Shown here: piece after piece, positions 42,257 to 53,522 of the stretch | Layout: every line of letters begins with the position of its first letter | Numbering within the stretch: position 1 is the stretch's first letter | Assembly: GCA_037178625.1 (NCBI GenBank) | Contig: CM074134.1 | Location: 992,001 to 1,056,000 of the forward strand | DNA length: 64,000 nucleotides | From: Skeletonema tropicum | Lineage: Eukaryota; Bacillariophyta; Thalassiosirophyceae; Thalassiosirales; Thalassiosiraceae | Direction: 5' to 3' | Translations under genes and position numbers: made by a program | Notes under the pieces: model-generated | Databases searched by the model: none | Told to the model about the DNA's origin: nothing | The model's input: the letters and a program-made list of their open reading frames with translations, nothing else

Positions 42257-42653
42257 GAGGATTATGGATAGGGGGCACACTGCCCCCTTTTTGCCCTCTT
42301 TGTCCCCCGTTTGCCCCCTTTCTTCAACGCACGAAAATATTCTCAGCGCGCGAAAACATTCTCAACGCGCGAAAATCCTCGCCGGACACTACGGTCACTA
42401 CGGTAACTACGGTAACTACGGTAACTAGTAGTGACCGTAGTGACCGTAGTGACCGTAGTGACTACGGTAACTACGGTAACTACGGTAACTACGTAGTTAC
42501 CGTAGTTACCGTAGTGACCGTAGTGACCGGCGAGGATTTTCGCGCGTTGAGAATGTTTTCGCGCGCTGAGAATATTTTCGTGCGTTAAAGAAAAGGGGGC
42601 AAACGGGGAAAGAGGGCAAAAAGGGGGCAATGTGCCCCCTATCCATAATCCTC
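42257..42653. repeat. 397-bp fold-back palindrome with 10-bp tandem core
   Basis: The two arms (GAGGATTATGGATAGGGGGC... and its complement ending 42653) pair over nearly the whole length, including G-runs and GCGCGCGAAAA words. The centre (about 42390-42520) consists of tandem ACTACGGTA and GTAGTGACC units, themselves arranged as palindromes. It is flanked by CTG on both sides (42254-42256, 42654-42656). It is a fold-back transposon inserted in the left end of the outer element. Confidence 0.85.
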
Positions 42654-44093
42654 CTGTAGTCCTCGGTATACGCTCTTCGAATTTTTCACCCCGTCATTTT
42701 TTTTGCGCCACAATATTATTTTTGGAGGGAAGCTTGAGAGCGTATAACCTCTGAGAGCTCGTGGACCGATCTCACGATCAGCTGATCGATTTTGACCTTC
42801 TCACTTGCATCAGGATTTTCGAGGCATTCGTTCCAAGCGTCTTGGCGCCAGTCGATTCGAATGAAATTTTAATTCGATTCGCTCTCCATCCACGAGCTCT
42901 CCACTAAACATGTCGAACAAGATAAGCATAAGTATAGAAATACAAGCAGGATGGTCAATATCAATAATTAGTTGTAATTAGGAATTGTATTACTATCTTA
43001 CATTTTCAACACTCGTACATTCGTCCATCTTGCCATCATTTCGACGATATCTTGTCAATTTTCACCAAGATGGTCCAGATTAAATCGTTAGCACTCATGT
43101 AAGGATCATTCATTTTGCACACAAGGCGAGATTGAAATTGAAGGCACGACCCGATACGCAGTGCATTACTACAAAAGAGACTCAGCTTCGGCGTTTAGTG
43201 CAAGTATCGCTCGGCTTGTTTCCTTGAGCATATATATTCGATCTACCACGTCCAATTGGTGTAATCGACTTTCGTAGAGAAGAAGCATCTGATCTCGAGC
43301 AATCCTGATTAAGAAGAGGTGCCCATCACCGCCTCATTGCTATAATTAGCTCTGGATAAGTCCCTGCAGTATTTGATCAAAGATTTACACCATTTGAGAC
43401 CATGTGTGAATGAAATGCGATCAATCTTCCACAAGTGAATAAATTCAATCCATTCGATACATGCCTCAGAAAATAATGCGAATGACGAATATTATCTGAT
43501 TGCAGCGTATTAGATTGAAGAAAGGGTGGAAACGCTCGACGAGATCATCCCATTCGAATTATTTCCACAGCAGTTCTTCCCTGCACTAAGTTCGACATGA
43601 ACGTATCAAATTCGAATTGGTAAAACTCTGAATACAGGCTGAATATTCGAGGGACATATGCAATGACTGTATCAGCGAAGTTCCTATGGTGTAACAGCAC
43701 CGTTTTCGACTAGTATTGTCCCCCCCCCTCGATCGATTTCGATGGAATGATCTTTTGTGGCATCTGACGAACCCCTTTCAGATTAAAAATCCTTCTGTTG
43801 TGGTCAGCTTGGGTGGATACGAATACAAATAACGTGCCGTATTTCTTCTGGGAGATCCATCGAAAGAGACCGAAAGGCCGGAGGGATGAATGATGTCGTG
43901 GGAGACGGCAGAACCTTCATGGAAGCTGTATGGCCTACGCAGGACCGATCGGGCGATAATTGAAGCACTGAATACGCACTGAAAAATTATGGGGCACATG
44001 CATTGACGATATCAGGGAAGTTCCTATGGACTAGTAGCACCATCTTTGGTCGGTGGTTGCACGTGCCCCTCATGAGATTTCGATGGACGGGGA

Positions 44094-44166
44094 GTGGTCG
44101 TTTAGTTAGGGGGCTCACTAGCTTTAATTAAAATTAAAGGTCTCGGGTTCAAGGTCTCGGGGATCC
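44094..44166 (+). other. tRNA-like sequence (possible SINE head or tRNA pseudogene)
   Basis: TGGTCGTTTAGTTAGGGGG resembles a tRNA D-arm/A box. CTCGGGTTCAAGGTC about 40 bp later resembles a T-arm/B box, followed by GGGGATCCC. The anticodon region (TTTAATTAAAATTAAA) is self-complementary and gives no sensible anticodon loop. It lies inside the outer transposon, so it may be a tRNA-derived pol III head. Confidence 0.25.
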
Positions 44167-44228
44167 CAATTCAAGCGCGCCCATCAGCTGATCGTGAGAT
44201 CGGTCCGTGCAGATTTTCAACACTGCCA

Positions 44229-45698
44229 GGCCGAACAGGGTTGAAATATCACCCTTTTGACATCAAAGATCCACTTTTGGCCGACAATGACCATGTCGAA
44301 CCACCGGAACACCTTCTCAACCCCTCTCCCTATCTATTGCCAACACCCAGCACCAACGAAGCCCCTATTATGAGCGGCGAGAAAGAAATTAACGGCTTTT
44401 ATTCGTCTCCATCGGCGGATGAAACGTCGAAGGGAAGAGCAAAAGATGTTACCTATCCCACCACTACTCGAACTCAACCTGTCTCCTTAATAACACTAAT
44501 GGCAATGAGTCGGAGCGGCAACAGGCAACTTCGCCGAGAGTGATGCCGGATGCCAGAAGACTATCCAACCGCGGCGACAGCGACGAAACCGAATAATGAA
44601 TGAAATGAAAACATGCTACAGAGCAAACGACGCGAACACCCGTCCGACACTCTCAATCAAGCGAAACAGAAAGAGAAGCCGAACAAACAACAAACGATTG
44701 CATTGACTTACAATCAAGATACCCAAAATATAGAAATAGGAGGAGGATCGAGATTGAGGAAAATATATGAACATTGTTCCAAATAAGAAGTCTGAGGATC
44801 TGGTACGTCCTGTTACATTCAGTGAAGGCGAGGGCAAGGTTGAGAGAGAATAGATTTATCTCCGATGCTATTTGAAGGCATGATCAATCTGTCTTTGATA
44901 CAGCGCACAACATATTCGGTCACCGCGATATAGAACTTGGAAAGGTCAGAGAAGTTGAAGGTTTCTTGACGAAGAACTTTGAGGATCGTAGTCGCGCCTC
45001 CGCGTAAAAGATATTAATGTTAATGAAATGTATAATTACTTAATCCATTTCTACATTATTTCAATGGAATCCCTTCCACCCTGCTCGCCACAATTCAACT
45101 TCTCTTTCGACGACTCTCCAGATAATTATTTCAGCAGCAATTGCTTTCTTCTTTTCGCACTCCATTCTTGTCGTACAACTTTTCTCGCTTTCATAGCTGC
45201 CAGTCTTGTCTCCACTAGCTGAAGTTGACCATTATTGCCGCCAACTCCTGTGAATGTACTTCTAGCTCATTCAGCATGTGTGATTCTCTAATAAAGATTT
45301 GATGTTGCCAACGAAAACGATGAACCCCGTGTCTTCCTTTCTCCTCATGCACATCGAACTCGTTCGACTGTACGTAAATCCATTGCTAAGCTCGCCCGTA
45401 CCATCTGGAAGGCACTCAATTGCTGTGCGCCAAACACCTCTCGAGAAACGAAATCAATGGAAGTCAAAAGCGATGTTGGATCGGCGGCGTCGAAATTTCG
45501 CTCATTTTCGTCCTCTTTTGACTCCATTTCGACCGAAGAAAAGTCGTTGTCATGGATCCAACATGTCCCGGACATGGCAGAGGGCTAGGGAGACCGTTGG
45601 GCGATGCATCGGCATCGATACTGGGAGGTATTGGTCCTCAATGCGCTCAATTCGACTGCATATTAGGGTGATTTGGCATATTTCAACCCTGTTCGGCC
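44229..45698. mobile_element. Second-level nested element, 1.47 kb
   Basis: Perfect inverted ends GGCCGAACAGGGTTGAAATA (44229) and TATTTCAACCCTGTTCGGCC (to 45698). The ORFs inside (44241-44543, 100 aa; 45299-45838, 179 aa) show no recognisable domain. It interrupts the left arm of the 44207-46507 element between GGCCGAA and CCAAGGG. Confidence 0.6.
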
Positions 45699-45851
45699 CA
45701 AGGGTAAATAAGCAGGGTTGGCGACGACGGTTCCCGCCAAAATTTTACCTAATAAAAAATGCTGAGTACCGTTACCGTCTCGTCGGCAAACTGGAATGCG
45801 AAAGTCAGTGCCGGTCCGAACAGGATGATCAGCACTGACCATGCCGCTCAA

Positions 45852-46207
45852 GGCACGGCAACCATGATCACCGTTGCCGCCGTTGAATTAGACCAAGTTA
45901 TTAGCCGTATTATGGGATGATCGGTGGCTGATCGTTACTATGGATTACTATGTTGGTGTTGAAGCCCTCGCCGCTGCCAAATCCCCTGAGAGAAGGCAGC
46001 ATGGAGGCAATATTAGGCGGTCACGTCCGGCGAGCGCCGCCCACTGAACAGTGCTTATTGAACGTCCCAAGGAGCGTTTCTGCTGAATCCAAGCACGATA
46101 ACATCAACATAATAATCCATAGTAACGTTCAGCCACCGATCGGCCGATATTACGGCTATTAACTTGGTCTATTCCAGCGGCGGCAACGCTGACCATGGTT
46201 GCCGGCA
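45852..46207. mobile_element. Small MITE with ~100-bp inverted arms
   Basis: The left arm (GGCACGGCAACCATGATCAC... GCCGCC...TAGACCAAGTTATTAGCCGTA) pairs with the right arm (TACGGCTATTAACTTGGTCTA...GCGGCAACGCTGACCATGGTTGCC), with an additional inner pair around CCATAGTAACG. About 355 bp, non-coding, inside the 44207-46507 element. Confidence 0.65.
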
Positions 46208-46626
46208 GAGAGTGTTCAATTTAAGCTTTCAATGACGGAGATCGGGCGGGCAACCGAGACTCAATGAAGGCAAGCGAGACTCAATTATAGGGATCTCAAA
46301 GTCGTAACGAAACTTTTACTTAGGAAAATTTGATGTCGTTTCTGGATCACTGCGGATCATAGGAGCGATAGGTCGGAATTAGTGAAAGATCGCTAAATTC
46401 GAATACCGGTTAGCCGACGAGATGGTAAATTGATTTTGAAATTTCACAAAACGACGCCAACCCTGCTTATTTACCCTTGGTTCGGCCTGGCAGTCTTGAA
46501 AATCTGCACGAGCTCTCAGAGGTTATAGATTCCCGAACTTTCTCCCGCCAAAACCAAATCGCGGACTTTTCTGAAAAAATTATTTTTCGCACCCAATCGA
46601 GGGAATATAAACCGAGGACTACAGCG

Positions 46627-46976
46627 TGCCATCTTCTGCTCACCAGAGGAACACGATGAAATTCTTTGGCGAACTCAAGAGAAACTATTGGCAGTGCACC
46701 GATAAAAAAGACTATGTCGAGGTAGCAAGACTATTCTTCCAATGCTTGCTAGATAAAGGATGGGACTTCGATCAGCTCAAACGAATGTTCGTAGATGCAA
46801 ACTACGAAGTCTGCAACCCACCTCAACTGCCCCAAGCCGCCTCAGAACCTACCACCTCAGATAATGACAAAAACATCTATTTGAAACTAGATCGGTTCCA
46901 CCCTCATTACATCCCTCTAGTCAAACCTGTCAACAGATATACTTTCCCCCTACAAAACACCTTATCGTCGAAATGA
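46627..46976 (+). pseudogene. Retroelement reverse transcriptase fragment, 3' part
   Basis: It resumes the RT frame broken at 42250: PSSAHQRNTMKFFGELKRNYWQCTDKKDYVEVARLFFQCLLDKGWDFDQLKRMFVDANYEV, followed by LKLDRFHPHYIPLV. This fits the thumb/connector of the same diatom RT family (LPPxSAHPPGML..L..G.L+RYW.QN...DY.......F..RLL.RG). The first residues (PSS) repeat the last ones of the 5' part, as expected from the target duplication. Confidence 0.55.
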
Positions 46977-47206
46977 CACCCCAATTCAATATTAACTAGT
47001 GAATTACAAGTAGGTGAAGGTATGTAGGTACGGATACTTCTACCACTACAGGTAAATGACCGCAGGCCGGCTACGATAACAACAATCCACATTGCACCCC
47101 ACGAACAAAGTAAAAATTCATATCGCATAGGGGTACGTACGACTTCATGAGAATGAAGAAGGAAAAAGGAGAAAATATTGCTACGAGGATGTAAGTAGAT
47201 CGCTTC
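46977..47206. other. Spacer between RT remnant and satellite
   Basis: About 230 bp, no coding signal or element ends noticed. It leads directly into the first, slightly divergent satellite unit. Confidence 0.4.
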
Positions 47207-50200
47207 TACATCAGCAATCAGTCTGCGCAAGTCAAATGAGCTTGGATAGTATCGACGGCAAGTAAAACGGGCCACTAGAAGCGGCTCATGCGCATATTGA
47301 CGACGATAGATGCAATATGGCTTATTATGGTTCAGCCGGCCGGCTCCAATTGGACCTCTCAGATCAGCTACGAGGCTATAGCATCGCTTTTTCGTCTTCA
47401 ACCTGTCTGTGCAGGTCAAATGAGCTTGTAAAGTATCGCCGGCAAGTATAATGGGCCACTAGAAGCGGCTCATGCGCATATTGACGACGAAAGATGCGAT
47501 ATGGCTTGTTTTGGTTCAGCCGGCCGGCTCCAATTGGACCTCTCAGAACAGCTACTAGGCTGTAGCATCGCTTCTGCCAAAGCAATCCGTCTGCGCAGGT
47601 CAAATGAGCTTGGATAGTATCGATGGCAAGTATAATGGGCCACTAGAAGCGGCTCATGCGCATATTGACGACGATAGAGGCGATATGAATTATTGTGGTT
47701 CAGCCGGCCAGCTCCAATTGGACCTCTCAGAACAGCTACGAGGCGATAGCATCGCTTTTTCGTCTTCGATCCGTCTGCGCAGGTCAACTGAGCTTGGATA
47801 GTATCGACGGCAAGTATAATGGGCCACTAGAAGCGGCTCATGCGCATATTGACGACGATAGATGCCATATGGCTTATTGTTGTTCAGCCGGCCAGCTCCA
47901 ATTGGACCTCTCAGATCAGCTACTAGGCTATAGCATCGCTTCTACCAAAGCAATCCATCTGCGCAGGTCAAATGAGCTTGTACAGTATCGACGGCAAGTA
48001 TAATGGGACACTAGAAGCGGCTCATGCGCATATTGACGACACAAGATGCGATATGACTTGTTGTGGTTCAGTCGGCCGGCTCCAATTGGACCTCTCAGAT
48101 CAACTACTAGGCTGTAGCATCGCTTCTACCAAAGCAATCCGTCTGCGCAGGTCAAATGAGCTTGGATAGTATCGACGGCAAGTATAATGGGCCACTAGAA
48201 GCGGCTCATGCGCATATTGACGACGATAGATGCCATATGGCTTTTTGTTGTTCAGCCGGCCAGCTCCAATTGGACCTCTCAGATCAGCTACGAGGCTATA
48301 GCATCGCTTCTGCCAAAGCAATCCGTCTGCACAGGTCAAATGAGCTTGGATAGTATCGACGGCAAGTATAATGGGCCACTAGAAGCGGCTCATGCGCATA
48401 TTGACGACGAAAGATGCGATATGACTTGTTGTGGTTCAGTCGGCCGGCTCCAATTGGACCTCTCAGATCAACTACTAGGCTGTAGCATCGCTTCTACCAA
48501 AGCAATCCGTCTGCGCAGGTCAAATGAGCTTGGATAGTATCGACGGCAAGTATAATGGGCCACTAGAAGCGGCTCATGCGCATATTGACGACGATAAATG
48601 CCATATGACTTATTGTTGTTCAGCCGGCCGGCTCCAATTGGACCTCTCAGATCAGCTACGAGGCGATAGCATCGCTTTTTCGTATTCAATCTGTCTGTGC
48701 AGGTCAAATAAGGTTGTAAAGTATCGACGGCAAGTAAAACGGGCCACTAAGAGCGGCTCATGCGCATATTGACGACGATAGATGCCATATGGCTTGTTTT
48801 GGTTCAGTCGGCCGGCTCCAATTGGACCTCTCAGAACAGCTACTAGGCTGTAGCATCGCTTCTGCCAAAGCATTCCGTCTGCGCAGGTCAAATGAGCTTG
48901 GATAGTGTCGACGGCAAGTATAATGGGCCACTAGAACCGGCTCATGCGCATATTGACGACGATAGATGCGATATGGCTTATTTTGGTTCAGCCGGCCAGC
49001 TCCAATTGGACCTCCTTTTTCGTCTTCAATCCGTCTGCGCAGGTCAAATGAGCTTGGATAGTATCGACGGCAAGTATAATGGGCCACTAGAAGCGGCTCA
49101 TGCGCATATTGACGACGATAGATGCCATATGGCTCATTGTTGTTCAGCCGGCCAGCTCCAATTGGACCTCTCAGATCAGCTACGAGGCTATAGCATCGCT
49201 TCTGCCAAAGCAATCCGTCTGCGCAGGTCAAATGAGCTTGTATAGTATTCACGTCAAGTATAATGGGCCACTAGAAGCGGCTCATGCGCATATTGACGAC
49301 GATAGATGCGAAAAGGCCTTTTTTTTAATTCAGCCGGACAGGTCCAATTGGACCTCTCAGATCAACTACTAGGCTATAGCATCGCTTTTTCGTCTTCGAT
49401 CCGTCTGCGCAGGTCAAATGAGCTTGGATAGTATCGACGGCAAGTATAATGGGCCACTAGAAGCGGCTCATGCGCATATTGACGACGATAGATGCGATAT
49501 GTCTTGTTTTGGTTCAGTCGGCCGGCTCCAATTGGACCTTTCAGATCAGCTACTAGGCTGTAGCATCGTTCTACATCAGCAATCCGTCTGCGCAGGTCAA
49601 ATGAGCTTGTATAGTATTCACGTCAAGTATAATGGGCCACTAGAAGCGGCTCATGCGCATATTGACGACGATAGATGCGAAAAGGCCTTTTTTTGGTTCA
49701 GCCGGCCAGCTCCAATTGGACCTCTCAGATCAACTACTAGGCTATAGCATCGCTTTTTCGTCTTCGATCCGTCTGCGCAGGTCAAATGAGCTTGGATAGT
49801 ATCGACGGCAAGTATAATGGGCCACTAGAAGCGGCTCATGCGCATATTGACGACGATAGATGCGATATGGCTTATTGTTGTTCAGCCGGCCAGCTCCAAT
49901 TGGACCTCTCAGATCAGCTACGAGGCTATAGCATCGCTTCTACCAAAGCAATTCGTCCGCGCTGGTCAAATGAGCTTGTATAGTATCGACGGCAAGTATA
50001 ATGGGCCACTAGAAGCGGCTCATGCGCATATTGACGACGATAGATGCGATATGGCTTATTGTGGTTCAGTCGGCCGGCTCCAATTGGACCTCTCAGATCA
50101 ACTACTAGGCTGTAGCATCGCTTCTGCCAAAGCAATCCGTCTGCACAGGTCAACTGAGCTTGGATAGTATCGTCGGCAAGTAAAATGGGCCACTAGAAGC

Positions 50201-51799
50201 GGCTCATGCGCATATTGACGACGATAGATGCGATATGGCTTGTTTTGGTTCAGCCGGCCAGGTCCAATTGGACCTCTCAGAAAAATTACGAGGCGATAGC
50301 ATCGCTTTTTCGTCTTCGATCCGTCTGCGCAGGTCAAATGAGCTTGGATAGTATCGCCGGCAAGTAAAACGGGCCACTAGAAGCGGCTCATGCGCGTATT
50401 GACGACGATAGATGCAAAATGGCTTATTTCAGCCGGCCGGCTCAAATTGGACCTCTCAGATCAGCTACTAGGCTATAGCAACACTTTTTCGTCTTCAATC
50501 TGTCTGTGCAGGTCAAATGAGCTTGTATAATATCCCCGGCAAGTATAATGGGCCACTAGAAGCGGCTCATGCGCATATTGACGACGCAAGATGCCATATG
50601 GCTTACTGTGGTTCAGCCGGCCGGCTCCAATTGGACTTCTCAGATCAGCTACGAGGCTATAGCATCGTTTTTTCGTCTTCTTTCTGTCTGTGCAGGTCAA
50701 ATGAGCTTGTATAGTTTCGCCGGCAAGTATAACGGGCCACTAGAAGCGGCTCATGCGCATATTAACGACGATAGATGCGATATGTCTTGTTTTGGTTCAG
50801 TCGGCCGGCTCCAATTGGACCTTTCAGATCAGCTACGAGGCTATAGCATCGCTTCTGCCGAAGCAATCCGTCCGCGCAGGTCAAATGAGCTTGTATAGTA
50901 TTCACGTCAAGTATAATGGGCCACTAGAAGCGGCTCATGCGCATATTGACGACGATAGATGCGAAAAGGCCTTTTTTTGGTTCAGCCGGCCAGGTCCAAT
51001 TGGACCTCTCAGATCAACTACTAGGCTATAGCATCGCTTTTTCGTCTTCGATCCGTCTGCGCAGGTCAAACGAGCTTGGATAGTATCGACGGCAAGTATA
51101 ATGGGCCACTAGAAGCGGCTCATGCGCATATTGACGACGATAGATGCCATATGGCTTATTGTTGTTCAGCCGGCCAGCTCCAATTGGACCTCTCAGATCA
51201 GCTACGAGGCTATAGCATCGCTTCTACCAAAGCAATTCGTCCGCGCTGGTCAAATGAGCTTGTATAGTATCGACGGCAAGTATAATGGGCCACTAGAAGC
51301 GGCTCATGCGCATATTGACGACGATAGATGCGATATGGCTTATTGTGGTTCAGTCGGCCGGCTCCAATTGGACCTCTCAGATCAACTACTAGGCTGTAGC
51401 ATCGCTTCTGCCAAAGCATTCCGTCTGCGCAAGTCAGATGAGCTTGGATAGTATCGACGGCAAGTATAATGGGCCACTAGAAGCGGCTCATGCGCATATT
51501 GACGACGATAGATGCGATATGGCTTATTGTGGTTCAGCTGGCCGGCTCCAATTGGACCTCTCAGATCAGCTACGAGGCTGTAGCATCGCTTCTGCCAAAG
51601 CAATCCGTCTGCGCAGGTCAATTGAGTTTTTATAGTATCGCCGGCAAGTATAATGGGCCACTAGAAGCGACTCATGCGCATATTGACGACGATAGATGCG
51701 ATATGGCTTATTTATTGTGGTTCAGCCGGCCATTTCTAATTGGACCTCTCAGATCAGGTACGAGGCTGTAGCATCGCTTCTATCAAAGCATCCCGTCAG
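47207..51799. repeat. Satellite array, about 25 units of 184 bp
   Basis: Units recur every 184 bp (ATGAGCTTG at 47421, 47605, 47973, 48157, 48341, 48525 and on), with one short unit of about 155 bp (48893-49049). Each holds CACTAGAAGCGGCTCATGCG, ATATTGACGACGATAGATG, CAGCCGGCC-GCTCCAATTGG and GTCTGCGCAGGTCAAATGAG. Two short blocks vary between a few fixed states: CTTCTGCCAAAGC / CTTCTACCAAAGC / CTTTTTCGTCTTC before the conserved CGTCTGC, and GATATGGCTTATTG / CCATATGGC / GAAAAGGCCTTTTTTT in the middle. 184 is not a multiple of 3, so the many ORFs of 60-109 aa on both strands are by-products. Confidence 0.95.
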
Positions 51800-51897
51800 A
51801 ACTTTATTTTTCTTTGTTATGGCTAGCAAATATAATTTTGATCTAGAAGTCTCTCATTGGAATATTGACTGTGTTTTGATTTGGTTGATTTTGTTTT
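51800..51897. repeat. Degenerate terminal satellite unit
   Basis: After the last good unit the sequence still aligns to it at intervals: ATGGCTAGCAAATATAAT, TAGAAG, CTCAT, ATATTGAC and TTTGGTT appear in order at the right spacing, but the rest has diverged. This gives the array a decayed right border. Confidence 0.6.
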
Positions 51898-52558
51898 AAG
51901 TATTTATGTTGCGCCGTCCCCATCATGTTTTTCACCTCGCACGACCGAACACGCCCCACCGAAGAACCCACACCAACTCCAGCCACCAGCTATGCACACC
52001 CACCAGCACAGCAAAGCAACTGCAACATGCTACATCATGCTAAGTATGCAGCGAGCAGAGTGCAACACAGTGCACTACAAAAACCAGCTATCAGCAACTC
52101 GCAGCAACATTGCATTATTTCATTTGAACCCTTGGACCACATACTATGAAGCAATTTAATATTATATTAGTCTGGCTCGTTTCGTCTTGCTGCTGCCAAT
52201 TCATCTTTAGCTTTTCTGTGCCAAAAAAATATGATCGTTACAGCAGAGGACTAGCAGCACATCGCGTCGAGGACAGTGAAGAGGCTGAATTGGATAGAAG
52301 ACGATTTCTTGTCACCGCAGTTATTGGGGCGTCCTCTGTATTAGCTGTACCAGATAATGCATCTGCTGCAAAAAATAATGATGACAGTTCGTCTAACTTG
52401 GTGGCTTCAGCTGCTACGGATGTCCCAGCGATTGATACAAAAGCTATTTTCAATAAGGCTGCAAAGAGAGCGCTTGGAGGTGGCAAGGCTGGTGCAGCAG
52501 CTGCAGTGGTTCAAGTTTTAAGTCTAATGTGGCTACGCACTGCAATGAATTATCAGTA

Positions 52559-53522
52559 CAGTCGTCGTACGGTTATTTTGACACACGCTTATTTTGACAT
52601 TACAGTTATTTTGACACAGCAGCAGAGAACACTACCTTCTCTTATCGCTGGCTTCCCCGCTTCTCCCGAGGAGGGAGAAGAGGCAGCTCAGCCACACAAA
52701 CCACCATGACCATGACCATGACATTACCATACACAATACTTACACAATACAGCGAGACAAATTAATAAAGTAAACGACAATGAGTGCTGCTAGATGTGCT
52801 GCGGGCGATTATTGCGACATGGAAGGCCTCCCCTTGCCGCCTGAAGGCAGCAGGGATTCGAGACACTTTTGTCTTCGTTGCGGACATCAGAAGCATGCGC
52901 CGTGTGGGCACCAATTTGATGATTTGCGAGGTAACGAAGAAGAATACAAAGATATCCTTGATGTCATTGCGCCTAAAAAGGATGGTGATCGACCTAATCC
53001 TAAGCCAGCGGGGAAAAAAGGTCCGCAACTTGAAATTTGTTTTAACTGTGTTCATCAAATCCGGTCATCGACAACAACACCGGCAGCTGCACCCGCACCC
53101 TCACCTATGCCCGTCGAAACTCCAGAATGAGAATGCGGGTTCAGAGGAGGACGACGAGAATGACGACGAGGATGATGATGCAGATGCACGGTACAATATC
53201 TTCTTCAATTCATTTGGTCATCTACGCTCTCGTAACGTCGAATTGATTATGGTCTTAAACAGCAAATCTGATGAATTGGTGAAAGATTTATCGTTGACTC
53301 TGGAACAACTGAAATTGACGTGGGAGCATGAAGACTTCTAAATATGTAAGCAACCTTGCTTTGTCTCCTCCTTTGTCTGAAACCTATGTACATACCTATG
53401 TACTGGTATTTAAGCTTATGTACCGATGCCTATTTACTTGCTACACGGATGTTTTGACAAGTACGGTTATTTTGACACGCTGAGCCAGAACACAGTGTGT
53501 CAAAATAACTGTACGACGACTG
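52559..53522. mobile_element. TA-flanked transposon (Tc1/mariner superfamily-type ends) inside the carrier gene
   Basis: The ends CAGTCGTCGTACGGTTATTT (52559) and AAATAACTGTACGACGACTG (to 53522) form an inverted repeat of about 26 bp with one mismatch. TA lies on each side (52557-52558, 53523-53524), the mariner-type target duplication. TTATTTTGACA is repeated at least three times at the left and twice at the right. It has no transposase but carries a Cys-rich ORF. Insert plus duplicated TA is 966 bp, a multiple of 3. Confidence 0.88.
52780..53341 (+). CDS. Cys-rich zinc-finger-like ORF inside the transposon
   Basis: The frame from ATG 52780 (116 aa) reads CLRCGHQKHAPCGHQF, then EICFNCVHQI, giving two CxxC pairs and His residues, a possible zinc-binding module. 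It stops at 53130. The frame +1 continues at once with an acidic stretch and FNSFGHLRSRNVELIMVLNSKSDELVKDLSLTLEQL to 53341, so the full product probably needs a frameshift correction or a short intron. It may be a captured host gene or the remnant of an element-encoded DNA-binding protein. Confidence 0.45.

Larger units (their letters stand above)
44207..46507. mobile_element. Nested inverted-repeat element inside the right arm of the outer element
   Basis: The ends are GCAGATTTTCAACACTGCCA (44209) and its complement with one change (…TGGCAGTCTTGAAAATCTGC, to 46507). Removing it rejoins GGTCC with ACGAGCTC, which restores the exact mirror of the left arm of the outer element. The internal arms carry AAGGGTAAATAAGCAGGG at 45700-45717 and inverted at 46461-46480. 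It contains the two elements listed next. No transposase recognised. Confidence 0.6.
42250..46626. mobile_element. Composite insertion: outer inverted-repeat element carrying nested elements
   Basis: The outer element has ends CGCTG-TAGTCCTCGGTAT (left, split by the palindrome) and CCGAGGACTACAGCG (right, 46612-46626). It is flanked by TGCCATCTTC at 42240-42249 and 46627-46636, a 10-bp target duplication that fits Mutator-like elements (9-11 bp). Longer arms match inside: CCTCTGAGAGCTCGTG and GACCGATCTCACGATCAGC (left, 42748-42787) are found inverted at 44181-44206 and 46508-46530. The interior 42900-44100 is non-coding. Three further insertions lie within it. Confidence 0.7.

Noticed and set aside
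47207..51771. Many ORFs of 60-164 aa on both strands with repeated peptides (MSLDSIDGKYNGPLEAAHAH..., MTCADGLLWQKRCYSLVADLRG...)
   Set aside because: They are by-products of a 184-bp satellite whose period is not a multiple of 3; they appear in several frames and both strands with no conserved start.
47207..51799. CRISPR array
   Set aside because: Repeats are 184 bp and contiguous without unique spacers, and the genome is eukaryotic.
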